A stretch of 64,000 nucleotides of DNA, taken from assembly GCF_007827815.1 (NCBI RefSeq), contig NZ_VITH01000005.1, positions 398,536-462,535 of the forward strand. Reading direction: 5' to 3'. The notes beneath the pieces are model-generated. The model was not told where the DNA came from. It saw only the letters and a program-made list of their open reading frames with translations, and ran no database searches. Below, in pieces: positions 1-7,957 of the stretch (position 1 is its first letter; the number at the start of each line of letters is the position of its first letter). The stretch is from Azospirillum brasilense (GTDB lineage Bacteria > Pseudomonadota > Alphaproteobacteria > Azospirillales > Azospirillaceae). A program made the position numbers and the translations under genes.

Positions 1-1698
1 GTGGTTGCCGCCGCGGGTGACGGTGAAGACGCCCTGTTCGGCGCTGTAGTTCGGGCCCTGCACCGTGCCGACGCGGTCGAAATGCACGGAATAGGCGCCG
101 ACCGTGGCAGTGTCGCCCGGCTTCATCGCCTTGATCGTCTCGCTCTGCCACGCCGAGGTGCCGGTCATGCCGGCGATGGCGATGCCCATGCAGGCGTGGG
201 CGATGGTCATGCCCCAGGCGCTGCGCGGCAGGTTGACCGCGCGGTTCCAGCTGTCCTTCACCGGGATGCGGAACAGGCGGATGCGCTCCGCGAACTCGGC
301 GATCGAGCCGAAGAAGGCCCAGGCGGCGAGCGCGATGCCGACCAGCGCCAGCAGCGGGCCGCCGCCGTTGGTGACGTAGGCGGCGATGGCGACGCAGGCC
401 ACGGTCGCCACGCCCGCCGTCCACAGCCGGGTCAGGGCGCCCAGCAGATCGGCGCGCTTCCAGGCCAGGAAGGGGCCGACCACCATGGCGATCACCATCG
501 GGATGGCGACGGGGATGAAGGTGGCGTTGAAGAAGGGCGGGCCGACCGACACCTTGCCGAGGTCGAGCACGTCGAGGAACAGCGGGTAGAGCGTGCCGAT
601 GAAGACCGTCGCCGTCGCGGTGGACAGCAGCAGGTTGTTCAGCACCAGCGAGCCCTCGCGGCTGACCGGGGCGAACAGGCCGCCGGTCTTCAGGCTGGGC
701 GCCCGCACGGAGTAGAGCAGCAGCGAGCCGCCGGTGGCGATGGCCAGCAGGACCAGGATGAAGACGCCGCGCGCCGGGTCCACCGCGAAGGCGTGGACCG
801 AGGTCAGGATGCCCGACCGCACCAGGAAGGTGCCCATCAGCGACAGCGAGAAGGTGATGATCGCCAGCAGGATGGTCCAGGTCTTCAGCGCGTCGCGCTT
901 CTCCACCACGATGGCGGAGTGCAGCAGCGCGGTGCCGGCCAGCCAGGGCATGAAGGAGGCGTTCTCGACCGGGTCCCAGTACCACCAGCCGCCCCAGCCC
1001 AGCTCGTAATAGGCCCACCAGGAGCCGAGCGCGATGCCGGCGGTCAGGGTCGACCAGGCGGCCAGCGTCCAGGGACGCACCCAGCGCGCCCAGGCCGGGT
1101 CGACGCGCCCTTCGATCAGGGCGGCGACCGCGAAGGAGAAGGCGACGGAGAAGCCGACATAGCCCGCGTAGAGGAAGGGCGGGTGGAAGGCGAGTCCGGG
1201 GTCCTGGAGCAACGGGTTCAGGTCGTTGCCGTCGAGCGGCGCCGGAACCACGCGCAGGAAGGGGTTCGACGTGATCAGGATGAACAGCAGGAAGCCGACG
1301 CCGATCATGCCCTGGACGGAGATGACGCGGGCCTTCAGCGAGGGCGGCAGGTTGCGCCCGAAGATGCCGACCGCCGCGCCGAACACCGTCAGCATGACGA
1401 TCCACAGCATCATCGAGCCTTCGTGGTTCCCCCACACGCCCGACACCTTGTAGAGCATCGGCTTCATCGAGTGGCTGTTGGCGACCACGTTCGACACGCT
1501 GAAGTCCGACACCACATGCGCCCAGGTCAGGGCGCCGTAGGCGACCAGGACCAGCAGCATCTGGGCGATGGCGGCGGGGCGGGCGATGCCCATCCAGGCG
1601 GCGTTGCCGGTGGCGGCGCCGACCAGGGGGACGCCGGACTGCACCAGCGCCACGAACAGCGCCAGCACCAGCGCGTAATGGCCGAGTTCGGGAATCAC
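1..1698 (-). CDS. ccmF: Cytochrome c-type biogenesis protein CcmF (heme lyase subunit), 3' end off window
   Basis: CcmF is the large integral-membrane subunit that, with CcmH and related proteins, ligates heme to apocytochrome c on the periplasmic side. The 566 visible residues carry many hydrophobic segments. The tryptophan-rich WWD heme-handling motif (GWGGWWYWDPVENASFMPW) lies roughly one third of the way in, followed by further membrane helices. The family is usually about 650 aa, so roughly 80-100 C-terminal residues lie beyond the left edge. The start is a GTG at 1698 (MIPELGHYALVLALF), preceded by an AAGGGAG ribosome site; no in-frame ATG exists nearby. It lies 55 bp downstream of ccmE, as last visible gene of the ccmCDEF operon. 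A long plus-strand ORF over the same bases is a GC-driven shadow. Confidence 0.95.
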   Translation of the reverse strand, partial: MIPELGHYALVLALFVALVQSGVPLVGAATGNAAWMGIARPAAIAQMLLVLVAYGALTWAHVVSDFSVSNVVANSHSMKPMLYKVSGVWGNHEGSMMLWIVMLTVFGAAVGIFGRNLPPSLKARVISVQGMIGVGFLLFILITSNPFLRVVPAPLDGNDLNPLLQDPGLAFHPPFLYAGYVGFSVAFSFAVAALIEGRVDPAWARWVRPWTLAAWSTLTAGIALGSWWAYYELGWGGWWYWDPVENASFMPWLAGTALLHSAIVVEKRDALKTWTILLAIITFSLSLMGTFLVRSGILTSVHAFAVDPARGVFILVLLAIATGGSLLLYSVRAPSLKTGGLFAPVSREGSLVLNNLLLSTATATVFIGTLYPLFLDVLDLGKVSVGPPFFNATFIPVAIPMVIAMVVGPFLAWKRADLLGALTRLWTAGVATVACVAIAAYVTNGGGPLLALVGIALAAWAFFGSIAEFAERIRLFRIPVKDSWNRAVNLPRSAWGMTIAHACMGIAIAGMTGTSAWQSETIKAMKPGDTATVGAYSVHFDRVGTVQGPNYSAEQGVFTVTRGGNH

Positions 1699-1753
1699 GG
1701 GCCCGATGCTCCCTTGAAGAACGGAATGAGGAGGAGTGGGGAAGCCGCCAGCG

Positions 1754-2209
1754 TCACGAGCTGGGCTTCTGCTCCTTCGAGTTCGCCTTGAAGTGCTCCG
1801 CCTCCTTCAGGGCGGCGGCGACCTCCGGCGGCATGTAGTTCTCGTCGTGCTTGGCCAGCACCTCGCGCGCCTGGAAGACGCCGTTGATCATGCGGCCTTC
1901 CGTGATGACGCCCTGGCCCTCGCGGAACAGGTCGGGAAGCTGGCCGCGGTAGCTGACCGCGACGGTGTGCACCGTGTCGGTGACGCGGAACCGCGTCGTC
2001 ACCCCGTCGGGCATCTTGCTGACGCTGCCTTCCTCGACCAGACCGCCCAGGCGGAAGTTGCGGTCGCCGATGTCCTGGGTCTGCAACTGCGTGGGGCTGA
2101 AGAAGAAGACGATGTTGTCCTCGAACGCGGTCAGCGTCAGGGCGGTGGCCGCGCCAAGGCCCAGCAGGGCGAGGCCCAGCATGTAGAGGCGCCGTTTCTT
2201 GCGGGTCAT
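1754..2209 (-). CDS. ccmE: Cytochrome c maturation protein CcmE (heme chaperone)
   Basis: CcmE is a membrane-anchored periplasmic chaperone that covalently holds heme on a histidine and passes it to CcmF. The 151-aa protein has an arginine/lysine-rich N-terminus (MTRKKRRLYM), one hydrophobic anchor (about residues 9-27) and an OB-fold body. The heme-attachment site is in LAKHDENYMP near residue 120, where the histidine and nearby tyrosine are both present. Length is typical of the family. Its ATG overlaps the stop of ccmD by 4 bases (ATGA), indicating translational coupling. Identification is firm. Confidence 0.97.
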   Translation of the reverse strand: MTRKKRRLYMLGLALLGLGAATALTLTAFEDNIVFFFSPTQLQTQDIGDRNFRLGGLVEEGSVSKMPDGVTTRFRVTDTVHTVAVSYRGQLPDLFREGQGVITEGRMINGVFQAREVLAKHDENYMPPEVAAALKEAEHFKANSKEQKPSS

Positions 2210-2424
2210 CCTTCACCAACCTCCGCCGCGGGCGACGCCGCGGCTCCGTTGCGCGCCCGGCGCCGCCGCGGCGGGCGGCTGCCTTCCAGCGCCTTCAGGG
2301 TCGTCTCGGCGCCGCGCAGCGCCTTCAGCGTGGCGACCAGCAGGCCGACCATCACCAGCGCCGCCAGCGCGTAGGACGACCAGACATACGCGGCGTAGCC
2401 GCCCATCGCGAAAAACTCTGCCAT
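2206..2424 (-). CDS. ccmD: Heme exporter protein CcmD
   Basis: CcmD is a small single-span membrane protein that helps release CcmE-heme from the CcmABC complex. The 72-aa product has the usual MAEFFAMGGYAAYVW opening, one transmembrane helix (about residues 15-33) and a basic cytoplasmic tail (RPPRRRRARN). Sequence conservation in this family is low, but size, topology and position between ccmC and ccmE make the call safe. It ends inside the start of ccmE. Confidence 0.93.
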   Translation of the reverse strand: MAEFFAMGGYAAYVWSSYALAALVMVGLLVATLKALRGAETTLKALEGSRPPRRRRARNGAAASPAAEVGEG

Positions 2425-2455
2425 CCTTGCCTCCGGCCCCGCCTGTTCCCGTGCC

Positions 2456-3175
2456 TCAGCCCTGCGCCTCGGTCAGGCGCATCGTCTGGATCTTGCGTTG
2501 CACGATCTCCGCCCGCAGGCGCAGCAGGACCACCGTGATGAAGTAGGCGGTGAAGCCCAGCGCCATGACCAGCAGCGGGACCAGCATGGACCCGTCGATG
2601 GTCGGTCCGCCCATGCGGATGACGCTGGCCGGCTGGTGCAGGGTGTTCCACCAGTCCACCGAGAATTTGATGATCGGCACGTTCACGATGCCGACGAGAA
2701 GCAGCACGTTGCCCGCCCGCGTCCCGCGCTGCGGGTCGTCGAAGGCGTTCACCAGCGCCATGTAGCCGAGATAGAGGAAGAACAGGATCAGCACGCTGGT
2801 CAGCCGCGCGTCCCACACCCACCACGTCCCCCACATCGGCGCGCCCCACAGCGAACCGGTGACGAGGCAGATGAAGGTGAAGCCGGCGCCGACCGGGGCG
2901 GCGGCCTTGGCGAACAGGTCGGCCAGCGGGTGCTTCCACACCAGCCCGCAGGCGGCGGCGATGGCCATGTTGACGTAGACGAACAGGCTCATCCAGGCGG
3001 CGGGCACGTGGATGTACATGATCCGCACGGTGTCGCCCTGCTGATAGTCGCGGGGCGAGCCGATCAGCGCGATGTAGAGCCCGACGATCAGCAGGATCAC
3101 GGTCGCCCCCGCCGTCCAGGGCAGGATCGCCGCCGACAGGCGCTGGAAGCGGGCAGGATTTGCAAATCGATGCAT
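2456..3175 (-). CDS. ccmC: Heme exporter protein CcmC
   Basis: CcmC is a six-helix inner-membrane protein that presents heme to CcmE. The tryptophan motif (WGTWWVWDARL) is present. So are the two flanking heme-ligand histidines, in YIHVPAAW and NTLHQPAS. An in-frame extension to 3268 adds 31 residues of non-membrane sequence (MFPDQDQGETP). I prefer the ATG at 3175 (MHRFANPARFQRL), which gives 239 aa, the normal family length. It heads the leftward ccmCDEF operon; about 236 bp without a recognised gene separate it from the DMT exporter upstream. Confidence 0.95.
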   Translation of the reverse strand: MHRFANPARFQRLSAAILPWTAGATVILLIVGLYIALIGSPRDYQQGDTVRIMYIHVPAAWMSLFVYVNMAIAAACGLVWKHPLADLFAKAAAPVGAGFTFICLVTGSLWGAPMWGTWWVWDARLTSVLILFFLYLGYMALVNAFDDPQRGTRAGNVLLLVGIVNVPIIKFSVDWWNTLHQPASVIRMGGPTIDGSMLVPLLVMALGFTAYFITVVLLRLRAEIVQRKIQTMRLTEAQG

Positions 3176-3411
3176 AGGACCTATGGGCCTCTGGTCGTGC
3201 TGCGGACGATATAAGCTCAGTGATGCCCCAGCGCGAGGGGTTTCGCCTTGATCTTGGTCAGGAAACATGGCCGCACACCGTGGTGTTTTCAGGACGGTGC
3301 GGCGGCCTGTCGCACTGACGGTACGACGGGTTGACGCGGCCTTTCCATGCTACGTTGGTGCAGGGCGGGTGAAAAAGTCCGGCCGGTCCGGATAAGAGGG
3401 CGAAACCGCGC

Positions 3412-4491
3412 TCAGTGCCGGTGCGCGTGGTGGGCGTCCGGAAAGTGGGCGTGCCGGTGCCGCAGGCGCCCGTGGCGATGCCGGTGGCTGTGCGGTTCGG
3501 TCACCGGGCCATCTTGCGGGCCGTCGTGATGGTGCCGGTGATGCGCGTCATGGACATGCGGGTGGTCGTGCTCCATCTCGTCATGGTCGTGCTCGTGGTC
3601 ATGGTCCTCCGTCAGGTGCAGCCAGACGCCGACCCCCATCAGGACCGCCGCCGCCGCCAGCCCGAGCGTCACGGGCTCCCCGAAGATCGCCAGGGAGGCG
3701 ATGCCGCCGACGAAGGGGGCCGTCGAGAAATAGGCCCCGGTGCGGGCGGCGCCGATGTGGCGCAGGGCGACCACGAACAGCACGAGGCTGACGCCGTAGC
3801 CGAGCAGACCGACCAGCATCGCCGCCGCGGCGGTCGGCGCGGCGGGCAGGGCGTCGCCGAGCGCCAGGGCGATCCCGACATTGGCGGTGCCGGCCACCAG
3901 CCCCTTGATCGTGGCGATGTCCGCCGGGTCAGCCAGGGACACCTTGCGGGTCAGGTTGTTGTCCACCGCCCACATCAGGCAGGCGGCGGCGACCGCGGCC
4001 GGTCCCCAGCCGCCGTTTCCCCAGCCGCCGTTTCCCCAGCCGCCGGCGAGACTCACCGGTCCGCCCCAGGACAGCACGACCGCTCCCGCCACGATGGCGG
4101 CCATCCCGGCGACGAGCCGCCGGTCGACGCCCTCGCGGAAGACGAACCAGGCCAGCAGGGCGGTGAACACCCCTTCCAGATTGAGCAGAAGCGAGGCCGT
4201 CGATGCCGGCGTCGCCGTCAGGCCGAACATCAGCAGAACCGGCCCGGCGACTCCCCCGGCAGCGACGGCGGCCATCAGCCACAGCCATTCAGCGCCGCGG
4301 AGGCCGCGTTCGCCGCGCTGGCGTGACCCTGTCAGCAGACGGACCAGCCCCAGCCCGATGCCGGAGCCGAGATACAGCAGGCCCGCCAGCATCCAAGGAG
4401 ACAGGTCATGGACCAGCAGCTTCGCCAGCGGCGTGCTGAGGCCGAAAAGGACCGCGGCCAGGATGGCGGTCGTCGCGCCGGTTCGGGGCAT
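3412..4491 (-). CDS. DMT/EamA-family transporter with histidine-rich C-terminal tail
   Basis: This is a 359-aa drug/metabolite-transporter superfamily protein with about ten hydrophobic segments arranged as two EamA repeats. Two features are unusual. Between the repeats (about residues 150-165) there is a GGWGN tandem repeat encoded by near-identical 15-bp units. After the last helix (WLHLTEDHDHEHDHDEM onward) the final ~65 residues are a tail made mostly of His, Asp, Glu and Arg, with well over twenty histidines. Such tails on metal transporters bind Zn, Ni or Co. The tail here suggests a metal-sensing or metal-efflux role, but that is inference; the EamA family mostly moves amino acids and metabolites. 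It stands alone between ccmC and the amino acid importer. Confidence 0.85.
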   Translation of the reverse strand: MPRTGATTAILAAVLFGLSTPLAKLLVHDLSPWMLAGLLYLGSGIGLGLVRLLTGSRQRGERGLRGAEWLWLMAAVAAGGVAGPVLLMFGLTATPASTASLLLNLEGVFTALLAWFVFREGVDRRLVAGMAAIVAGAVVLSWGGPVSLAGGWGNGGWGNGGWGPAAVAAACLMWAVDNNLTRKVSLADPADIATIKGLVAGTANVGIALALGDALPAAPTAAAAMLVGLLGYGVSLVLFVVALRHIGAARTGAYFSTAPFVGGIASLAIFGEPVTLGLAAAAVLMGVGVWLHLTEDHDHEHDHDEMEHDHPHVHDAHHRHHHDGPQDGPVTEPHSHRHRHGRLRHRHAHFPDAHHAHRH

Positions 4492-4544
4492 GAGCGCCTC
4501 GCACGCCTGTTGAGTGGGGGAACCCTTGCCCCCACCCTAACCCG

Positions 4545-4562
4545 CCCCTGCTTTCGCAGGGG
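4545..4562. repeat. GC-rich intergenic palindrome (REP-like)
   Basis: A perfect 7-bp stem (CCCCTGC / GCAGGGG) closes a 4-nt loop and is flanked by CCCCACCCTAACCC and GAGGGG. The wording resembles the larger palindromic repeats at 21327 and 24321 in this window. It lies downstream of the leftward permease gene. It lacks a T-tract on either strand, so it is better read as a dispersed repeat than as an intrinsic terminator. Confidence 0.55.
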
Positions 4563-4574
4563 AGGGGATGAAGG

Positions 4575-5264
4575 CTACCCCCGCGCCCGCAAATAGGGGG
4601 TCATGCGCCACTCCGCGTAGCGGATCAGGCGCGAGGCGATGAAGTTCAGCAGAAGATAGATGCTGCCCGCCACGATGAACACCTCGAACACCGCGAAGCT
4701 CTGCGCGATGATCTTGCGGGCGATGCCGGTGATCTCCAGCAGCGTGATGGTGCTGGCGAGCGAGCTGGCCTTCACCATCAAAATCACCTCGTTGCCGTAG
4801 GCCGGCAGCATCTGGCGGATCGCCACCGGCATCACGATTCGCCGGAACAGCAGCGTGCGCGACATGCCGCAGGCCCGCGCCGCCTCGATCTGGCCCTGCG
4901 GCACCGACAGGATGGCGCCGCGCAGGATCTCGCTGGTGTAGGCGCCGGTGTTCAGCGTCAGCGCCAGGATCGCGCACCAGAAGGGCTCGCGCAGGTAGAT
5001 CCAGAGGAAGCTGCTGCGCACCAGCTCGAACTGGCCCATGCCGTAATAGATCAGGAAGATCTGCACGAGCAGCGGCGTGCCGCGGAAGACGAAGACATAG
5101 CCGGCCATCAGCCGCTCGGTGACGCGGTTGCCGTACAGCCGCAGCAGAGCCACCGCGAAGGCCACGCCCGCGCCGAACAGCAGCGCCAGCCCGACCAGCT
5201 GCAGGGTCACCGGAACGCCGCGCAGGAGGGTGGGCACGCTGTCCCACATCAGTTCCCAGTTCAT
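4575..5264 (-). CDS. Polar amino acid ABC transporter permease (HisM/ArtM type)
   Basis: Inner-membrane subunit of a His/Lys/Arg/octopine-type ABC importer. The 229-aa protein has about five membrane spans and the EAA loop that docks the ATPase (EAARACGMSRTLLFRRIVMP, around residues 135-155). The ATG at 5264 (MNWELMWDSVPTLLRG) sits 3 bp after the stop of the partner permease, so the two are translationally linked. It is the last gene of the leftward operon ATPase - binding protein - HisQ type - HisM type. The substrate cannot be settled from sequence; basic amino acids or opines are the family norm. Confidence 0.92.
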   Translation of the reverse strand: MNWELMWDSVPTLLRGVPVTLQLVGLALLFGAGVAFAVALLRLYGNRVTERLMAGYVFVFRGTPLLVQIFLIYYGMGQFELVRSSFLWIYLREPFWCAILALTLNTGAYTSEILRGAILSVPQGQIEAARACGMSRTLLFRRIVMPVAIRQMLPAYGNEVILMVKASSLASTITLLEITGIARKIIAQSFAVFEVFIVAGSIYLLLNFIASRLIRYAEWRMTPYLRARG

Positions 5265-5267
5265 GGG

Positions 5268-5972
5268 TCAGGCCCTCCGCACGCCGCGATTGGCGTAGCG
5301 CTCCGCCCGCTCGAACGCCACCGTGGAGACGGTGGTGAGCAGGAGGTAGAGCACCGCTGCGGTGGTGTAGAACAGGAACGGCTGGCGGGTCGACCCCGCC
5401 GCCACATGCGACACGCGCATGATCTCGGCCAGCGCCGTCACGGAGATCAGCGCCGTGTCCTTCAGGGTGAGCTGCCAGACGTTGCCCAGCCCCGGCAGGG
5501 CGTAGCGCAGGGTCTGCGGCACCAGGATGCGGCGCAGGATCAGCCAGCGCGACATGCCGCAGGCGCGCGCCGCCTCGATCTGGCCGTGGGGCACCGCCTG
5601 GACGGCGCCGCGGATCACCTCCGTCGAATAGGCGCCGGAGATCAACCCGACCGCCAGAACGCCGATGGAGAAGGCGTTCAGCTCGATGTAGCCCTCGTAG
5701 CCGAAGACCCGGCCGACGGCCATGACCGCGCCGCTGCCGCCGAAGAACAGCAGGTAGATGACCAGCAGTTCGGGGACGCCGCGGACGACGGTGGTGTAGA
5801 CCTCCGCCACGCCGGTGAGGGCGAGGTTGCGGCTGAGCTTCGCCGACGCGCCGAGCGAGCCGAAGACGAGGCCGAGGACGAAGGCCGACACCGACACGGC
5901 GACCGTCATCGCGGCCCCGCCGAGAAGCTGGCCGCCCCACCCGTTCGGGCCGAAGGAGAGAAGTTCGAACAT
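5268..5972 (-). CDS. Polar amino acid ABC transporter permease (HisQ type)
   Basis: Second permease of the polar amino acid importer, 234 aa. It has the EAA loop EAARACGMSRWLILRRILVP and the expected five hydrophobic spans. It starts at ATG 5972 (MFELLSFGPNGWGG). It is separated from the binding-protein gene by about 70 bp containing a strong hairpin (5989-6031), which probably lowers permease expression relative to the binding protein. Its stop almost touches the start of the HisM-type permease. Confidence 0.92.
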   Translation of the reverse strand: MFELLSFGPNGWGGQLLGGAAMTVAVSVSAFVLGLVFGSLGASAKLSRNLALTGVAEVYTTVVRGVPELLVIYLLFFGGSGAVMAVGRVFGYEGYIELNAFSIGVLAVGLISGAYSTEVIRGAVQAVPHGQIEAARACGMSRWLILRRILVPQTLRYALPGLGNVWQLTLKDTALISVTALAEIMRVSHVAAGSTRQPFLFYTTAAVLYLLLTTVSTVAFERAERYANRGVRRA

Positions 5973-5988
5973 GGATTCCCGGCGTGAG

Positions 5989-6031
5989 CCTCCGCGGGGG
6001 CGCCTCGCGGAAAACCGCCGCCCCGCGGAGG
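5989..6031 (-). terminator. Intercistronic hairpin between binding-protein and permease genes
   Basis: An 11-bp perfect inverted repeat (CCTCCGCGGGG at 5989-5999, CCCCGCGGAGG at 6021-6031) encloses a 21-nt loop, right after the stop of the binding-protein gene. No T-run follows on the minus strand. The likely role is RNA stabilisation or partial termination, giving more binding protein than permease; this arrangement is common in ABC importer operons. The function is inferred; the hairpin itself is visible. Confidence 0.6.
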
Positions 6032-6041
6032 GAAGGCGGCC

Positions 6042-6878
6042 TTACTTGATCGAGATGTCGTAGCCGAAGTGCTGGGTGCTCAGCTTCGTGATGGTGCCGT
6101 CCTGGTTGGCCTCGGCGATGGCCTTGTTGAACAGCTCCTTCAGGTCGCTGTCGGCCTTGCGCAGGCCGACGCCCACGCCCTTGCCCAGCACGCCGCGCGC
6201 GAAGGCCGGGCCGAACAGGGTCATGCCGTTGCCGGCGTCCGCCTTGAGGATGGCGTCCACCGCGGACCGGTCGCCGAAGATGGCGTCGACGCGGCCGGCG
6301 GCCATGTCGATGCCGGCGTTGTCCAGCTTGTCGTAGGTGCGGACCGCCACCTGCGGCAGAAGCTTCTCCATGAAGTTCGCCTGGATGGTCGAGGTCTGCA
6401 CGCCGACCGTCTTGCCCTTCAGCGCGTCGGCCAGGGCGGCGATGGCGGCCTTCGGGTCATCCTTGGACAGGTCGTAGCGCTCGCCGGGGAAGGTCGCCTT
6501 GGCGAGCGGCGACGTCTTCATGGTGCCGAACATCGACGGCTCGGTGCCGTAGGGGCCGGCGAAGGCGATGACCTTCTCACGCTCGTCGGTGATCGACATC
6601 GCCGCCATGATGGCGTCGTACTTGCCCTGCTGGATGGCCGGGATCATGCCGTCCCAATCCTGGGCGACGATCTCGCACTCGGCCTTCATCTTCTTGCAGA
6701 GTTCCATGGCGAGGTCCGGCTCGAAGCCGACCAGCTTGCCCGACGGGTCGGTCGCGTTCCACGGGGCGTAGGCGCCCTCGGTGGCGATGCGGATCTTCTT
6801 CCAGTCCTTGGCTTCGGCGGCGGTGCCGGCGACCGCCACAATGGCGCCGAGCGCCAGGGCCGCAACGATCTTCTTCAC
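6042..6878 (-). CDS. Periplasmic basic amino acid-binding protein (ArgT/OccT-like)
   Basis: Solute-binding protein of the polar amino acid importer, 278 aa. A Sec signal peptide (MKKIVAALALGAIVAVAGTA, probable cleavage after AEA at about residue 23) is followed by a type-II periplasmic binding fold starting RIATEGAYAPWNATD, typical of lysine/arginine/ornithine, histidine, octopine and nopaline binders. Cysteines in LCKKMKAEC fit the conserved disulfide of that group. The start is a GTG at 6878 with a strong GAGGAGG site 7-8 nt upstream. It lies between the ATPase gene and the permeases. Ligand identity is unknown. Confidence 0.93.
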   Translation of the reverse strand: MKKIVAALALGAIVAVAGTAAEAKDWKKIRIATEGAYAPWNATDPSGKLVGFEPDLAMELCKKMKAECEIVAQDWDGMIPAIQQGKYDAIMAAMSITDEREKVIAFAGPYGTEPSMFGTMKTSPLAKATFPGERYDLSKDDPKAAIAALADALKGKTVGVQTSTIQANFMEKLLPQVAVRTYDKLDNAGIDMAAGRVDAIFGDRSAVDAILKADAGNGMTLFGPAFARGVLGKGVGVGLRKADSDLKELFNKAIAEANQDGTITKLSTQHFGYDISIK

Positions 6879-6999
6879 GGGAAAACCTCCTCTGTTCTGA
6901 TGCCCTTATGGATGGCTCTTATGCTCGGGCAGGCTCTGAGGTTTACGGTTTTACAGCGCCAGTCAAGGGAATTGAGCGGGCCGTTCTCGCGCGACCGAT

Positions 7000-7806
7000 T
7001 CAGCCGCCGCCGGACAGGTGGCGCGACAGGAACTGTCGCACGCGGTCCGATTCCGGATTGACCAGAACCCGGTCGGGCGGCCCCCGCTCCTCGATCCGTC
7101 CCTGGTGGAGGAACACCACCTCCGACGCGACCTCGCGGGCGAAGCCCATCTCGTGCGTCACCAGAATCATGGTGTTGCCCTCCTCGGCGAGCTGGCGGAT
7201 GACCAGCAGCACCTCGCCGACCAGCTCGGGGTCGAGCGCGGAGGTCGGCTCGTCGAACAGCATCACCTTGGGCTGCATGGCCAGCGCGCGGGCGATGGCG
7301 GCGCGCTGCTGCTGCCCGCCGGACAGCTGCACCGGGTAGGACTCGGCCTTGGCCAGGATGCCCACCTTGTCGAGAAGCTTGCGGGCGCGGTCCACCGCCT
7401 CCGCCTTCGGGACGCCCAGCACATGGACCGGCGCCTCGATGACGTTCTCCAGGATGGTCATGTGGGTCCAGAGGTTGAAGCTCTGGAACACCATGCCCAG
7501 CCGGGTGCGGATGCGGTCCACCTGCCGGGAATCGGCGGGGACGGTCTGGCCGCCGCGCGCCTTCTTCAGGCCGATGGCCTCGCCGCCGATGACGATCCGC
7601 CCCTCGTCCGGCACCTCCAGCATGTTGATGCAGCGCAGGAGCGTGCTCTTGCCGGAGCCGGAGGAGCCGATCAGCGTGATGACGTCGCCCTCGCGCGCGG
7701 TCAGGGAGACGCCCTTCAGCACCTCCAGCGGACCGAAGCGCTTGTGGACATTCTCGACGAGGACGGCTTCGGGGGCGTGGGGATTCGTGGGCGGGTGTCG
7801 GTGCAT
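7000..7806 (-). CDS. Polar amino acid ABC transporter ATP-binding protein (HisP/GlnQ type)
   Basis: Cytoplasmic ATPase that powers the adjacent importer. Walker A (GSSGSGKST), the ABC signature (LSGGQQQR), Walker B (VMLFDEP) and the switch histidine (LVTHEMG) are all intact. An in-frame extension to 7944 has atypical composition, so I place the start at ATG 7806 (MHRHPPTNPHAPEAVLVENV), giving 268 aa, close to the family norm of about 255. No strong ribosome site is visible there. It is the first gene of the four-gene leftward operon. Confidence 0.92.
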   Translation of the reverse strand: MHRHPPTNPHAPEAVLVENVHKRFGPLEVLKGVSLTAREGDVITLIGSSGSGKSTLLRCINMLEVPDEGRIVIGGEAIGLKKARGGQTVPADSRQVDRIRTRLGMVFQSFNLWTHMTILENVIEAPVHVLGVPKAEAVDRARKLLDKVGILAKAESYPVQLSGGQQQRAAIARALAMQPKVMLFDEPTSALDPELVGEVLLVIRQLAEEGNTMILVTHEMGFAREVASEVVFLHQGRIEERGPPDRVLVNPESDRVRQFLSRHLSGGG

Positions 7807-7957
7807 GCGGGGCTTGTCGGCGGAGAGCGGGGCGGGGAGCGGACTGGTCCGCCCAACCCTGGACGGTGCCGCTAGGCTAGACCGCCGGACAAACTCCCGC
7901 AACGCGGATTTTGCGGGCTCCGGGGCAACCGCGCGGCGGGGCAAGCCGGCGGGTTTT

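Noticed and set aside
1..1791. 596-codon plus-strand open frame over ccmF
   Set aside because: Antisense shadow typical of very GC-rich coding DNA; the product is a Gly/Asp/His/Arg-rich low-complexity string, while the minus strand encodes a clear CcmF.
3176..3230. Possible promoter (TTATAT) upstream of ccmC on the minus strand
   Set aside because: The -10-like box is present, but no acceptable -35 hexamer lies 16-18 bp upstream.
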